From the NCBI RefSeq assembly GCF_000152845.1, contig NZ_CH902584.1, positions 670,620-734,619 of the forward strand: a DNA stretch of 64,000 bases, read 5' to 3'. The DNA is from Roseovarius sp. 217 (GTDB lineage Bacteria; Pseudomonadota; Alphaproteobacteria; Rhodobacterales; Rhodobacteraceae). Below are positions 55,104 through 63,466 of this stretch, one piece after another (positions within the stretch are counted from its first letter, which is position 1; every line of letters starts with the position of its first letter). The position numbers and the translations under genes were made by a program. The notes beneath the pieces were generated by a model. It was not told where the DNA came from. It saw nothing but the letters and a program-made list of their open reading frames with translations, and ran no database searches.

Positions 55104-55117
55104 TGAAAACATTTGCA
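55104..55117. promoter_or_regulatory. Candidate LacI-family operator
   Basis: The 14-mer TGAAAACATTTGCA fits the LacI/CcpA-type consensus TGWAANCGNTWNCA at all but one fixed position (CA instead of CG in the centre). It lies in the divergent region between the regulator start and tctA, where such operators are expected. Confidence 0.5.
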
Positions 55118-55189
55118 TTACTATTTTCATCACTTACCGTAAAAGATCAACCGACGTTCTGCATCGGGGGCCGCAACGGGAGGTGCGCG

Positions 55190-56710
55190 TTGGAATTCAT
55201 CTACTACTTCGGAGAAGTTTTCACGCCGATGGCCTTCATGCTGCTTGTGGGCGGCACGATCGGCGGGCTGATCCTTGGCGCAACCCCCGGCCTCTCGCCA
55301 ACCATGGCGGTGGCCCTGCTCATTCCGTTCACCTTTCGGCTTGAACCGGCGCATGGCCTGATCCTCCTCGGGGCGGCCTATACCTCGACGGTCGCTGGCG
55401 GTGCGGTTAGCGCCATCCTGCTCAAGATCCCCGGCGCGCCCGCCAATATTGCAACCACGCTGGATGGCCACACAATGGCGATGCAGGGGCGTGGCGCTGA
55501 GGCGTTGCAACTGTCGTTCCTGTCCTCGGCTGCGGGGGGTATTTTTGGCGTTCTTCTGCTGATCTTCCTCACGCCGATGCTCGCCAAATGGGCGCTCGCC
55601 TTTGGTCCGTCGCATCTCTTCTGGCTGGCCATTCTGGGCGTGACGGTGATCGGCACACTGGATACCAATTCCGTGGTCAAGGGTCTCTTGTCCGGCTGCA
55701 TGGGCATGTGGCTGGCGACCATCGGCTTTGACGATATCATGGGCGCGCAGCGCTTTATCGTGCATCCCTCACTGACCGGCGGGATCAGCATCGTGCCCGC
55801 GCTGATCGGCCTTTTTGCCATCCCGCAAGTGCTGGCGATGTTCGCGCGTGGGCGTCAACCGGTGGGCAGCGATGTGATCGCAGTGCAAAAACACCCCATC
55901 GGCCGGGCCATGCGCGAGATGATCCGCCGCTGGCGCGCGCTCAGTATAGGCACGGCCATCGGCTCCATCATCGGGCTCATTCCGGGCATCGGGGGACAGA
56001 TTGCCGGGCTTGTCGCCTATGATCAGGCCAAGAAATTCAGCCCCGAGCGCCAGAAATTCGGCACCGGCCATTCCGAGGGCGTGATCGCCGCCGAAAGCGC
56101 CAACAACGCTATGGTCGGCCCCTCGCTGGTGCCACTCCTGACCCTCTCTGTGCCAGGCAGCCCGACCGCCGCAGTGCTCTTGGGCGGCTTGCTGATCCAC
56201 GGAATATTTCCGGGCACCGATCTTTTTGACAATCACCCGGACGTGGCCTGGACCTTCATCAACTCGATGCTGATCGGACAGATTTTGATGTGCATCTTTG
56301 GCCTCTATGTGGCGGGTCTGGCCGCGCGGGTGGCGCAGGTGCCGCAATCTGTCATGGCGGCGGTGGTGCTGGGGCTGGCGGTCTTCGGCTCTTACTCGGT
56401 TCAGAACTCGATGGGGGATGTCTATGTGATGGCCACCTTGGGCATCGGCATGTTCTTTCTGGAACGCTTCGGTTTTACCGCCGCACCGCTCGTGCTCGGT
56501 CTCATTCTCGGACCGATTGCCGAGGCGAATTTTACCCAAGGCTCAATGATCGCCGACGCCACCGATGGCCGGTTCGGCTATTTCTTTGGCGGCACGCTGA
56601 ACATCGCGCTGATCGGGATCGTGATCGCCTCAGTCGCCTATTCGGCCTGGATGGAAATCCGCCAGCGGCGTCAGGACCGCGCCGATCAGGCCGAGGAGGC
56701 ACAGGCATGA
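55190..56710 (+). CDS. Tripartite tricarboxylate transporter, large permease (TctA-like)
   Basis: This 506-residue membrane protein has about 12 hydrophobic segments with family motifs GATPGLSPTMAVALLIPFTF, GIGGQIAGLVAYDQAKKF and LTLSVPGSPTAAVLLGGLLI. The start is a TTG at 55190, chosen because GGGAGG precedes it by 6-7 bases; the ATG at 55082 would add a non-family N-terminus that overlaps the divergent repressor gene. The stop overlaps the TctB-like start (ATGA at 56707-56710). Confidence 0.9.
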   Translation: MEFIYYFGEVFTPMAFMLLVGGTIGGLILGATPGLSPTMAVALLIPFTFRLEPAHGLILLGAAYTSTVAGGAVSAILLKIPGAPANIATTLDGHTMAMQGRGAEALQLSFLSSAAGGIFGVLLLIFLTPMLAKWALAFGPSHLFWLAILGVTVIGTLDTNSVVKGLLSGCMGMWLATIGFDDIMGAQRFIVHPSLTGGISIVPALIGLFAIPQVLAMFARGRQPVGSDVIAVQKHPIGRAMREMIRRWRALSIGTAIGSIIGLIPGIGGQIAGLVAYDQAKKFSPERQKFGTGHSEGVIAAESANNAMVGPSLVPLLTLSVPGSPTAAVLLGGLLIHGIFPGTDLFDNHPDVAWTFINSMLIGQILMCIFGLYVAGLAARVAQVPQSVMAAVVLGLAVFGSYSVQNSMGDVYVMATLGIGMFFLERFGFTAAPLVLGLILGPIAEANFTQGSMIADATDGRFGYFFGGTLNIALIGIVIASVAYSAWMEIRQRRQDRADQAEEAQA

Positions 56711-57162
56711 GACAATGGCAGCATGTCATCCCGTCCGGGGCCATCGCCGCACTTGGCCTCTGGGTCTGCTATGTCAGCTTTACGCAGCAACCGGCACAGG
56801 CCTTCCTGTTTCCAAGGCTGATTTCCAGCGTCTTTGTCGTGCTGGCGCTCTGGACCTTTGGGCGGGCGCTCCTGGGCCTGTCGCGGGCCGGAACCGGAAT
56901 TGGCCGCACGATGTTTCTCAACATCCTGCCGGGGCTGATCGTGGCGGTGATCTACATCTTTTGGGCGGCAGAGGTGCTCGGGTTCTATAGCGGCAGCGCA
57001 CTCGCCTTTTTCGCGCTGCTCAGCCTCTATGACCCGGCCCCCCATGACGCGGCCAAAAGCTGGCTTCGCCGGATCGTGATCACGGTCGGATTCATCCTCG
57101 TGATGTATCTGCTCTTTGCCAAGCTGCTCAGCGTGTTCACGCCACGCGGCCTGTTTTTCTAA
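56707..57162 (+). CDS. Tripartite tricarboxylate transporter, small permease (TctB-like)
   Basis: This 151-residue protein has four membrane segments (for example IPSGAIAALGLWVCYVSF and ILPGLIVAVIYIFWAAEVLG), the usual TctB size and layout. Its start is fixed by overlap with the TctA-like stop. It works with the large permease and the binding protein downstream. Confidence 0.88.
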   Translation: MRQWQHVIPSGAIAALGLWVCYVSFTQQPAQAFLFPRLISSVFVVLALWTFGRALLGLSRAGTGIGRTMFLNILPGLIVAVIYIFWAAEVLGFYSGSALAFFALLSLYDPAPHDAAKSWLRRIVITVGFILVMYLLFAKLLSVFTPRGLFF

Positions 57163-57210
57163 GTCCGCCGGAGCGATCCGGATAATCAAGAACCAAGGGA
57201 GGAGAAGACC

Positions 57211-58170
57211 ATGACCAAAATACTCAGAGGGCTGGCAACGGCCCTTATGCTCGCGGCAGCCCCCGCTGTGGCACAAGATTACCCGGACCGCCCCGTGATG
57301 ATGATGGTCAGCTATGGCGCAGGCGGCGCCACTGATTTTCAGGCGCGGATCGTCACCATGACTGCAGGCAATGAGGATATGCTTGGCCAGCCGATTGCCA
57401 TCATCAACAAGCCCGGCGCAGGCGGGCGTGTCGGCTGGAACTGGCTGGCAACGCAGGCCGAGGCGGATGGTTATGCCCTTGGTGTCTATAACATCCCGCA
57501 TTTCATCGCCCAGTCGATTGAGGGCGGCGTCGACTATGGCGCGGACAGTTTTGAACCGATTGCCAATTGGGGGGCGGACCCGGCCGTCTTCATCGTGGGC
57601 GCAGACAGCGACTTCAACTCGATGCAGGATGTGGTGGCTTGGGCCAAGGAGAACCCCGGCAAGCTGACCTTCTCCGGGGCTGGCCTCTTCGTAGGCCACC
57701 ATATCGCAGCCCTGCAACTCGAAGCAGCCGCCGAGGTCAAACTGGCCTATATCCCCAATAATTCCGGTGGTGCGGGTGCCATGAAGGCTGTGATAGCCGG
57801 CGAGGTGATGGGCGGTGTCAACAATCTCTCGGACGCGTATCGCGCGGCCAACGCAGGCAACGTCAAGATCCTTGGCGTCTTCGACACCGAGCGCAGCACC
57901 TTCCTGCCCGATGTTCCCACCTTGCAAGAGGCGGGCTATGACATCGACAATTCAAGCGTGAACTATCGCGGCATCATGGTGCCCAAAGGCACGCCGCAAG
58001 AGGTCATCGACAAGCTGGCCCAGGTTGTGCCGACCATGTTCGCCGATCCCGGCGTAGCCAAGCAGATGGAGGCAGGCGGGTCGCCGATGAAGATCATGAC
58101 CCGAGATGAGGTGATCGAGATGTGGGCCGCCCGCCAAGAAACCCTCGATAAACTCTTGTCTGGCCTTTGA
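57211..58170 (+). CDS. Tripartite tricarboxylate transporter, binding protein (TctC/Bug-like)
   Basis: This 319-residue protein has a signal peptide (about 1-21, ending AVAQ) and Bug-family motifs: YPDRPVMMMVSYGAGGATDFQ at the N-terminus, INKPGAGGRVGWNWLA, SGAGLFVGHHIAALQLEA, and NSSVNYRGIMVPKGTP. The ligand is a small carboxylate. GGGAGGAG upstream of the ATG supports strong translation; a perfect hairpin follows the gene. Confidence 0.9.
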   Translation: MTKILRGLATALMLAAAPAVAQDYPDRPVMMMVSYGAGGATDFQARIVTMTAGNEDMLGQPIAIINKPGAGGRVGWNWLATQAEADGYALGVYNIPHFIAQSIEGGVDYGADSFEPIANWGADPAVFIVGADSDFNSMQDVVAWAKENPGKLTFSGAGLFVGHHIAALQLEAAAEVKLAYIPNNSGGAGAMKAVIAGEVMGGVNNLSDAYRAANAGNVKILGVFDTERSTFLPDVPTLQEAGYDIDNSSVNYRGIMVPKGTPQEVIDKLAQVVPTMFADPGVAKQMEAGGSPMKIMTRDEVIEMWAARQETLDKLLSGL

Positions 58171-58190
58171 TCCCAATACGCGGATCCACC

Positions 58191-58217
58191 ATGCAGGGCG
58201 GCCCGCCCGCCCTGCAT
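58191..58217 (+). promoter_or_regulatory. Hairpin between tctC-like and dehydrogenase genes
   Basis: Arms atgcagggcgg (58191-58201) and ccgccctgcat (58207-58217) are perfect complements around a five-base loop. It starts 20 bases after the binding-protein stop codon. No T-run follows, so it likely adjusts mRNA stability rather than ends the transcript. Confidence 0.6.
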
Positions 58218-58234
58218 AAACTCCAGAGGAACAG

Positions 58235-59647
58235 ATGATGACTGCATCCGACGAACTCGCCGCTGTCGAACAGATCATGGCCCGCGCGAAGGCTGCTCAA
58301 CGCGCCTATGAGAAAGGCGGGTCGCAAGAGCGCTATGACCGGGCGGCGCAGGCCGTGGCTTGGGCGATCATGGAACCTGCACGCAACCGCGCCTTGGCAG
58401 AACTGTCGGTGGCGACGACCGGCATTGGCAATGTGCCCGACAAGATCACCAAAAACCACCGCAAGACCCTTGGCCTCATGCGCGATATTGCAGGGGCCAG
58501 AACCTTTGGCGTGATCCGCGATGATCCTGCCACCGGCATCACCGAAATCGCGCGCCCCATCGGGGTGATTGGCGCTGTGGTGCCCTCGACCAACCCCGGC
58601 GCGACACCTGCGAACAACATCATCAACGCCCTCAAATGCGGCAATGCCATCGTGCTCTCACCCTCACCCAAAGGGGTGCCGACCTGCGCGCGCTTGCTCG
58701 AACATATCCATTCCGAATTCGCCAAAATCGGCGCTGATCCCGATCTGGTCCAGATGGTGCCCGCGCCGGGGTCCAAGGCCAAGACTCAACGCATGCTGGA
58801 ATTGTCCGATCTGGTCGTCGTCACTGGCAGTCAGGACAATGTGCGCCGCGCCTATACCTGCGGCACCCCCGCGATTGGCGTGGGCGCAGGCAATGTCACC
58901 GTGATCGTCGATGAGACCGCCGATCTGGCCGCAGCCGCCGCGAGGATCGCGGCGTCCAAGACCTTCGACAACGCGACCTCTTGCTCATCTGAGAATGCCG
59001 TCGTGGTGGTGGATGCGGTCTATGACGCCTTTGTCGCGGCACTAGCCCGCGAGGGCGGCGCACTGGTTCCCGAGGCGGACTCGGCGGACATCGTGGCGCG
59101 GCTTTGGCCCGACGGCCATCTCAGCCGCGCGGTGATCGCCCAGGACGCGGACCGCATGATCGAGGCGCTTGGCCTCACGGGACGCGTGCCGCAAGGCACG
59201 CGCTTTGTCGCGGTGGAAACGCGTGGCATCGGTCCAGAGCATCCGCTCTCAGGCGAAAAACTGAGCCTCGTGCTGGCCCTCTATCGGGCCGCGGATTTCG
59301 CGGACGCGACCGGGATTGTCGCACGCATCCTCACCCACCAAGGGGCCGGTCATTCCGTTGGTCTGCACAGCACCCAAGATGCCCGCGCCCGCCATCTGGG
59401 TGCCGCCTTGCCAACCTGCCGGGTGATCGTCAATCAGGCGCATTGCTTTGCCACGGGGGGCGCGTTCAACAACGGCTTGCCCTTTTCGCTGTCGATGGGG
59501 TGCGGCAGCTGGGGCGGCAATTCCATCGACGACAACCTCAATTGGCGGCACTTCCTGCAAACCACCAGGATCGTGCGGGAAATCCCGCCCAGAGAGCCGA
59601 CGCTCGACGAGATTTTCGGTGACTACTGGCAGGTGGCCGGACAATGA
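58235..59647 (+). CDS. CoA-acylating aldehyde dehydrogenase (candidate sulfoacetaldehyde dehydrogenase, SauS-like)
   Basis: This 470-residue enzyme converts an aldehyde plus CoA into an acyl-CoA, or the reverse. It has IGVIGAVVPSTNPGATPAN, VVVTGSQDNVRRAYTCGTPA and the catalytic cysteine in FDNATSCSSENAVVV, and an end with LNWRHFLQTTRIVREIPPRE, as in acylating dehydrogenases of the EutE/SauS type. An acyl-CoA ligase overlaps the 3' end (ATGA at 59644-59647) and a carboxylate importer is upstream, matching the gene set for sulfoacetate degradation. Other small carboxylates remain possible. Confidence 0.82.
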   Translation: MMTASDELAAVEQIMARAKAAQRAYEKGGSQERYDRAAQAVAWAIMEPARNRALAELSVATTGIGNVPDKITKNHRKTLGLMRDIAGARTFGVIRDDPATGITEIARPIGVIGAVVPSTNPGATPANNIINALKCGNAIVLSPSPKGVPTCARLLEHIHSEFAKIGADPDLVQMVPAPGSKAKTQRMLELSDLVVVTGSQDNVRRAYTCGTPAIGVGAGNVTVIVDETADLAAAAARIAASKTFDNATSCSSENAVVVVDAVYDAFVAALAREGGALVPEADSADIVARLWPDGHLSRAVIAQDADRMIEALGLTGRVPQGTRFVAVETRGIGPEHPLSGEKLSLVLALYRAADFADATGIVARILTHQGAGHSVGLHSTQDARARHLGAALPTCRVIVNQAHCFATGGAFNNGLPFSLSMGCGSWGGNSIDDNLNWRHFLQTTRIVREIPPREPTLDEIFGDYWQVAGQ

Positions 59648-61161
59648 GGCTGCGGCGCGACACGCCGCCCGAGGGCACGCTGCGCGACTGGATCGACGCC
59701 CGCGCCGAGGCCGGTGGCCCGGCCATGTCCTTTCCCGATGAGGGCACGGCAATCGACTGGCCCGAATTGCGCGCCCGCGCCCGGTCGATTGCGGCGCTGT
59801 TGACCGCCAAAGGCGCCCTACATGGCGAGAGCGTGGCGATCCTGCAACCCAACGGGCAGGCGGCGATCGAGGCGCTCTACGGTGCCCTCTACGGCGGATT
59901 TCGCGCCACCATGATCAACCTTGTCGCCGGAGCCGAGGCGATTGGCTATGCGCTCGCGCATTCCGGCGCGCGGGTGGCTTTGGTGCATCCGGCGCAGCAC
60001 GCGATGTTCCAACGGGTCACGTCCGGCGACACCATCACCGCTCTCGACATGACCGAACAGGCGCACATCGGCGGCCTGCATCCGGTCGCGCCCGGTGACC
60101 ATGCGCTCCTGATGTATACCTCGGGCACGACGGGGCGACCCAAGGGGGTTGTGCATACGCAATCAAGCCTCTTGGCCGGGGGATGGACCACGACCATTGC
60201 CCATGACCTCTCGGCCAAGGATACCGGGCTCTGCGTTCTGCCGGTCTATCATATCAACGGGCTTTGTGTGTCCGTCATGGGATCGCTCGTATCAGGGGGG
60301 CAACTGGCGATGTGTGGGCGGTTTTCTGCCAGCCGGTTCTGGGCTCAGGCCGCCGAGACGCGCGCAACGTGGTTCTCGGTCGTGCCCACCATCATCTCGC
60401 ACCTCTTGCATGGCGACACCGCGCCCGATCCCGAAACCCGCGCGCGCCTGCGGTTTGGCCGCTCCGCCTCATCGCCTTTGCCGGTCGAGGTGCACACGGC
60501 CTTTGAGGCGCGGTTCGATGTGCCCATCATCGAAACCATGGGCCTGACCGAGACATCGGCGCAAATCCTCTCAAACCCCTTGCCGCCCGCCGCCCGCAAG
60601 ATCGGCTCGCCGGGGATCGCCTATGGCAATCAGGCCCAAGTGGCGGGGCCAGACATGCGCCCATTGCCTCCGGGCCAAGAGGGTGAGATTATCGTCAAAG
60701 GCCCGAATGTGATGCTGGAATACCTGCGCAATCCCGAGGCCACGCGCGACAGCTTCACCCCTGATGGCTGGCTGCGCACCGGTGATCTCGGGTGCAAGGA
60801 CGCCGAGGGGTATTTCTATGTCACAGGCCGGCTCAAGGAGCTGATCATCAAGGGCGGCGAAAACATCGCCCCCCGCGAGATTGACGAGGTGCTCTACGCC
60901 CACCCTGACGTGGTCGAGGCCGCAGCCTTCTCCCGCCCCTGTCCGCAGTACGGTGAACGGGTCGAGGCGGCGGTTGCGGTCACTCCCGGATCTGCCCTGA
61001 CATCGGATGATCTGATGCAACTGTGCAAGGACAGACTTGGTGCGTTCAAATGCCCGGACCGCATCTATTTTCTCGACGAGTTGCCCAAAGGGCCCTCCGG
61101 CAAGATCCAGCGGGTCAAACTCAAGGATCTGCTCAACCCGGAACTTGAACGAAACCCATGA
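59644..61161 (+). CDS. AMP-forming acyl-CoA ligase (candidate sulfoacetate-CoA ligase, SauT-like)
   Basis: This 505-residue adenylate-forming enzyme has the P-loop-like motif MYTSGTTGRPKGVVHT, IIETMGLTETSAQI, the A8 hinge region GWLRTGDLGCKDAEG followed by YFYVTGRLKELIIKGGENI, and the catalytic lysine in GPSGKIQRVKL. It would activate the imported carboxylate to its CoA thioester for the preceding dehydrogenase. The start overlaps the dehydrogenase stop codon. Confidence 0.85.
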   Translation: MRLRRDTPPEGTLRDWIDARAEAGGPAMSFPDEGTAIDWPELRARARSIAALLTAKGALHGESVAILQPNGQAAIEALYGALYGGFRATMINLVAGAEAIGYALAHSGARVALVHPAQHAMFQRVTSGDTITALDMTEQAHIGGLHPVAPGDHALLMYTSGTTGRPKGVVHTQSSLLAGGWTTTIAHDLSAKDTGLCVLPVYHINGLCVSVMGSLVSGGQLAMCGRFSASRFWAQAAETRATWFSVVPTIISHLLHGDTAPDPETRARLRFGRSASSPLPVEVHTAFEARFDVPIIETMGLTETSAQILSNPLPPAARKIGSPGIAYGNQAQVAGPDMRPLPPGQEGEIIVKGPNVMLEYLRNPEATRDSFTPDGWLRTGDLGCKDAEGYFYVTGRLKELIIKGGENIAPREIDEVLYAHPDVVEAAAFSRPCPQYGERVEAAVAVTPGSALTSDDLMQLCKDRLGAFKCPDRIYFLDELPKGPSGKIQRVKLKDLLNPELERNP

Positions 61162-61304
61162 GCTTGGCCGCCGCCGCACAGCGCGACCAGCTTTGATCTT
61201 CCAAACGGCTTGATCTGGTCGGAAAACTTTGACACCCTTGAATTGCAGTCATTTTCCTCGGAAAATATTGGCTATCTTTGCGGCGGAAAAGGGCAGGAAC
61301 TGGC

Positions 61305-62264
61305 ATGAGCGGATTACTGGCCCTGTTCGACGACGTTGCGGCCATCGCAAAGCTTGCGGCGTCGCAGCTTGATGATGTCGCCGCGCAAGCCAGCAAAGCC
61401 GGAACAAAGGCCGCAGGCGTCGTGATTGATGACGCGGCCGTAACGCCGAAATATGTGACAGGGCTGCCTGCCGCGCGCGAACTGCCCATCGTGTGGAAGA
61501 TCGCGCGGGCGTCCTTTTTCAACAAATTGGTGATCCTGCTGCCCGTGGCCTTGCTCTTGGACGCCTTCCTGCCGTGGCTTTTGACACCGCTCTTGATGAT
61601 CGGCGGTGCCTATCTCTGTTTTGAGGGGGCGGAAAAGGTTTGGCATCTGATCGTCCCGCACAAGGATCACGGTCCCCAAGAAGCAACGACACTTGAGGCC
61701 GCACATTTGGAAGAGCAGCGGGTCAAAGGGGCCATCAAGACCGATTTCATCCTGTCAGCCGAAATTATGACAATCTCGTTGTCTCAGATCGAGATCGACA
61801 CATTGTGGATACAGGCCGCCGCATTGGCGGCGGTGGCCATCGGGATCACGGCACTGGTCTATGGGGCGGTGGCCTTGCTGGTCAAGGCCGATGATCTCGG
61901 CATTCTGCTCACGGCCAAAGGCCGGTTTGCCCTGACCCGGTCCTTGGGGCGCGGAATTGTCAAATCAATGCCGACGGTGATGGTGGTGATCGCGACAATC
62001 GGCACGGTTGCGATGCTCTGGGTCGGTGGCAGTATCATCGTCCACGGGGTGCATGACCTGGGCTGGCACCTGCCCTATGAGCAGATCAAGCACATCGCAA
62101 TGGCCGCTTCAGAGGCTATTGGCTCAGCCCAGGGATTCGTGACCTGGGCTGTGACCGCTGGGCTCGACGGTGTTGTCGGTCTGGCAACCGGATTGGTGCT
62201 GATCCCAATCGTGAACCGCGCCGTGGTGCCGGTCACGGGATGGCTCTTTCCTGAAAAGACATGA
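61305..62264 (+). CDS. DUF808-family inner-membrane protein (YedI-like)
   Basis: This 319-residue protein has the family start SGLLALFDDVAAIAKLAASQ, VVIDDAAVTPKYVTGLPAARE and about five to seven membrane segments in the rest. The function is unknown. The ATG at 61305 matches the usual N-terminus, although the frame is open a little further upstream. Confidence 0.88.
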   Translation: MSGLLALFDDVAAIAKLAASQLDDVAAQASKAGTKAAGVVIDDAAVTPKYVTGLPAARELPIVWKIARASFFNKLVILLPVALLLDAFLPWLLTPLLMIGGAYLCFEGAEKVWHLIVPHKDHGPQEATTLEAAHLEEQRVKGAIKTDFILSAEIMTISLSQIEIDTLWIQAAALAAVAIGITALVYGAVALLVKADDLGILLTAKGRFALTRSLGRGIVKSMPTVMVVIATIGTVAMLWVGGSIIVHGVHDLGWHLPYEQIKHIAMAASEAIGSAQGFVTWAVTAGLDGVVGLATGLVLIPIVNRAVVPVTGWLFPEKT

Positions 62265-62305
62265 CCCTCCAATCCCGACCCAACAGGGATCGTCTGTCTC
62301 AGAGG

Positions 62306-62773
62306 TCAACTCTTGCGTTTGATATGAAAATCAAAGCCCTTCCACTCGCGACCATAGCCGTCGAAAATCGGTGAAGGCGGCACCATCTCACAGGGGGGAT
62401 CGTTGCGCATAGGTTCGAGTGGCGGCAGGGTCCAATCCGGCGGGACGTGTTCAACTTGCCCGGACCCAAGCCCGTCTTCGACCAGAAATCGCCGCAGGTT
62501 GACGAGAGCGCTGCCAGAGGCGGCGAACCCGTAGAGGGTTTCGCCAGTGTTCGATACGGTCTCTATGCCCGCGCGCAGGCTGCGCTTCACGCCCCCTCGA
62601 CAAAACACCCATGTCTCTCATGTGCGCCCGGCCACGCAAGAGCAGCAGAACGCCGGATCAAGATCGTCGGGGCACTCGGGACGCTCAATCTCGTCAAACA
62701 GCAAGGGCGACGCCAGATCGTCGAGGTGCCGCTTGGCGGTCCTGATCTGGCTTGATGCAATGACACCCTTCAA
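62306..62773 (-). pseudogene. Possible small gene split by an in-frame stop
   Basis: On the minus strand one frame runs from a TTG at 62773 to a stop at 62306 with a single TGA at 62618-62620. Both halves have protein-like composition: the first has RHLDDLASPLLFDEIERPEC and a cysteine cluster (FCCSC), the second LVNLRRFLVEDGLGSGQVEH and EWKGFDFHIKRKS. No family was recognised. It may be a broken gene, or only the second half (62306-62608) may be translated. Low confidence. Confidence 0.3.
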
Positions 62774-62949
62774 TGTCTCGGCTCAGACGGCGTTGCCGAA
62801 CGGGACTCGGGCGTGTGGACGTGCGATTTCTCTTATGGTCTTCTTTGGCGGAATGTTGCGCGGATCACTCTTCTGGGGACAGATTGCAGCGTCAACATCC
62901 TTCCCGACCGCGCGCCTTGCGGCAATGGTTGGCCGCGGACTCGCGGCCG

Positions 62950-63375
62950 TCACAACACACCGATATCCGCCAGCGCGGCAGAGAGGGCAGGGGGCAGTTT
63001 GTCATCCGTGGCCCGCGCGGTTCCAAGATCAGGCGGCGCATCCGGTCCCGGCAGATAGCGCCAGCCCTGAAAGGGGCGTTTCTGCGCGGTGGCGGTGCGG
63101 ATGAGCCCCGGTTCGAGCACGATGGCGCAGCGGCGGATACCGTCACTGCCCGTCACCTCATCGAGCCGCAGGATCGTCTGGCGGCATTGCACCATCCCCT
63201 GAATGACCCAGTAGATCGAGCCGCCGCTCAGCAACTCAGCCTCGCGCTTCGGCCACATGCGGGTGATATGGCGTGGCAGGCCATCCGGCCCCTTGGCGCG
63301 GGGGTCTTTGTGCCAGTCCTCCAGATCCTCGACCGAGGTGGTGCCAACGCTCAGTTTGATCAGATGCAGGACCAT
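62950..63375 (-). CDS. DUF1489-family protein
   Basis: This 141-residue protein matches the small alphaproteobacterial DUF1489 family: HLIKLSVGTTSVEDLEDWH at the start, RMWPKREAELLSGGSIYWVI, and GWRYLPGPDAPPDL near the end. The function is unknown. It is divergent from the ribonucleotide reductase gene with 91 bases between. Confidence 0.88.
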   Translation of the reverse strand: MVLHLIKLSVGTTSVEDLEDWHKDPRAKGPDGLPRHITRMWPKREAELLSGGSIYWVIQGMVQCRQTILRLDEVTGSDGIRRCAIVLEPGLIRTATAQKRPFQGWRYLPGPDAPPDLGTARATDDKLPPALSAALADIGVL

Positions 63376-63466
63376 GGCAAAGAATCTCCACTTCGAGCAG
63401 ATAGGGTAGTGGAAATGCAGGCAGCTTCAAGCTATTGTGGTTCTCTGCCTGAATTTGGAGAGACCC

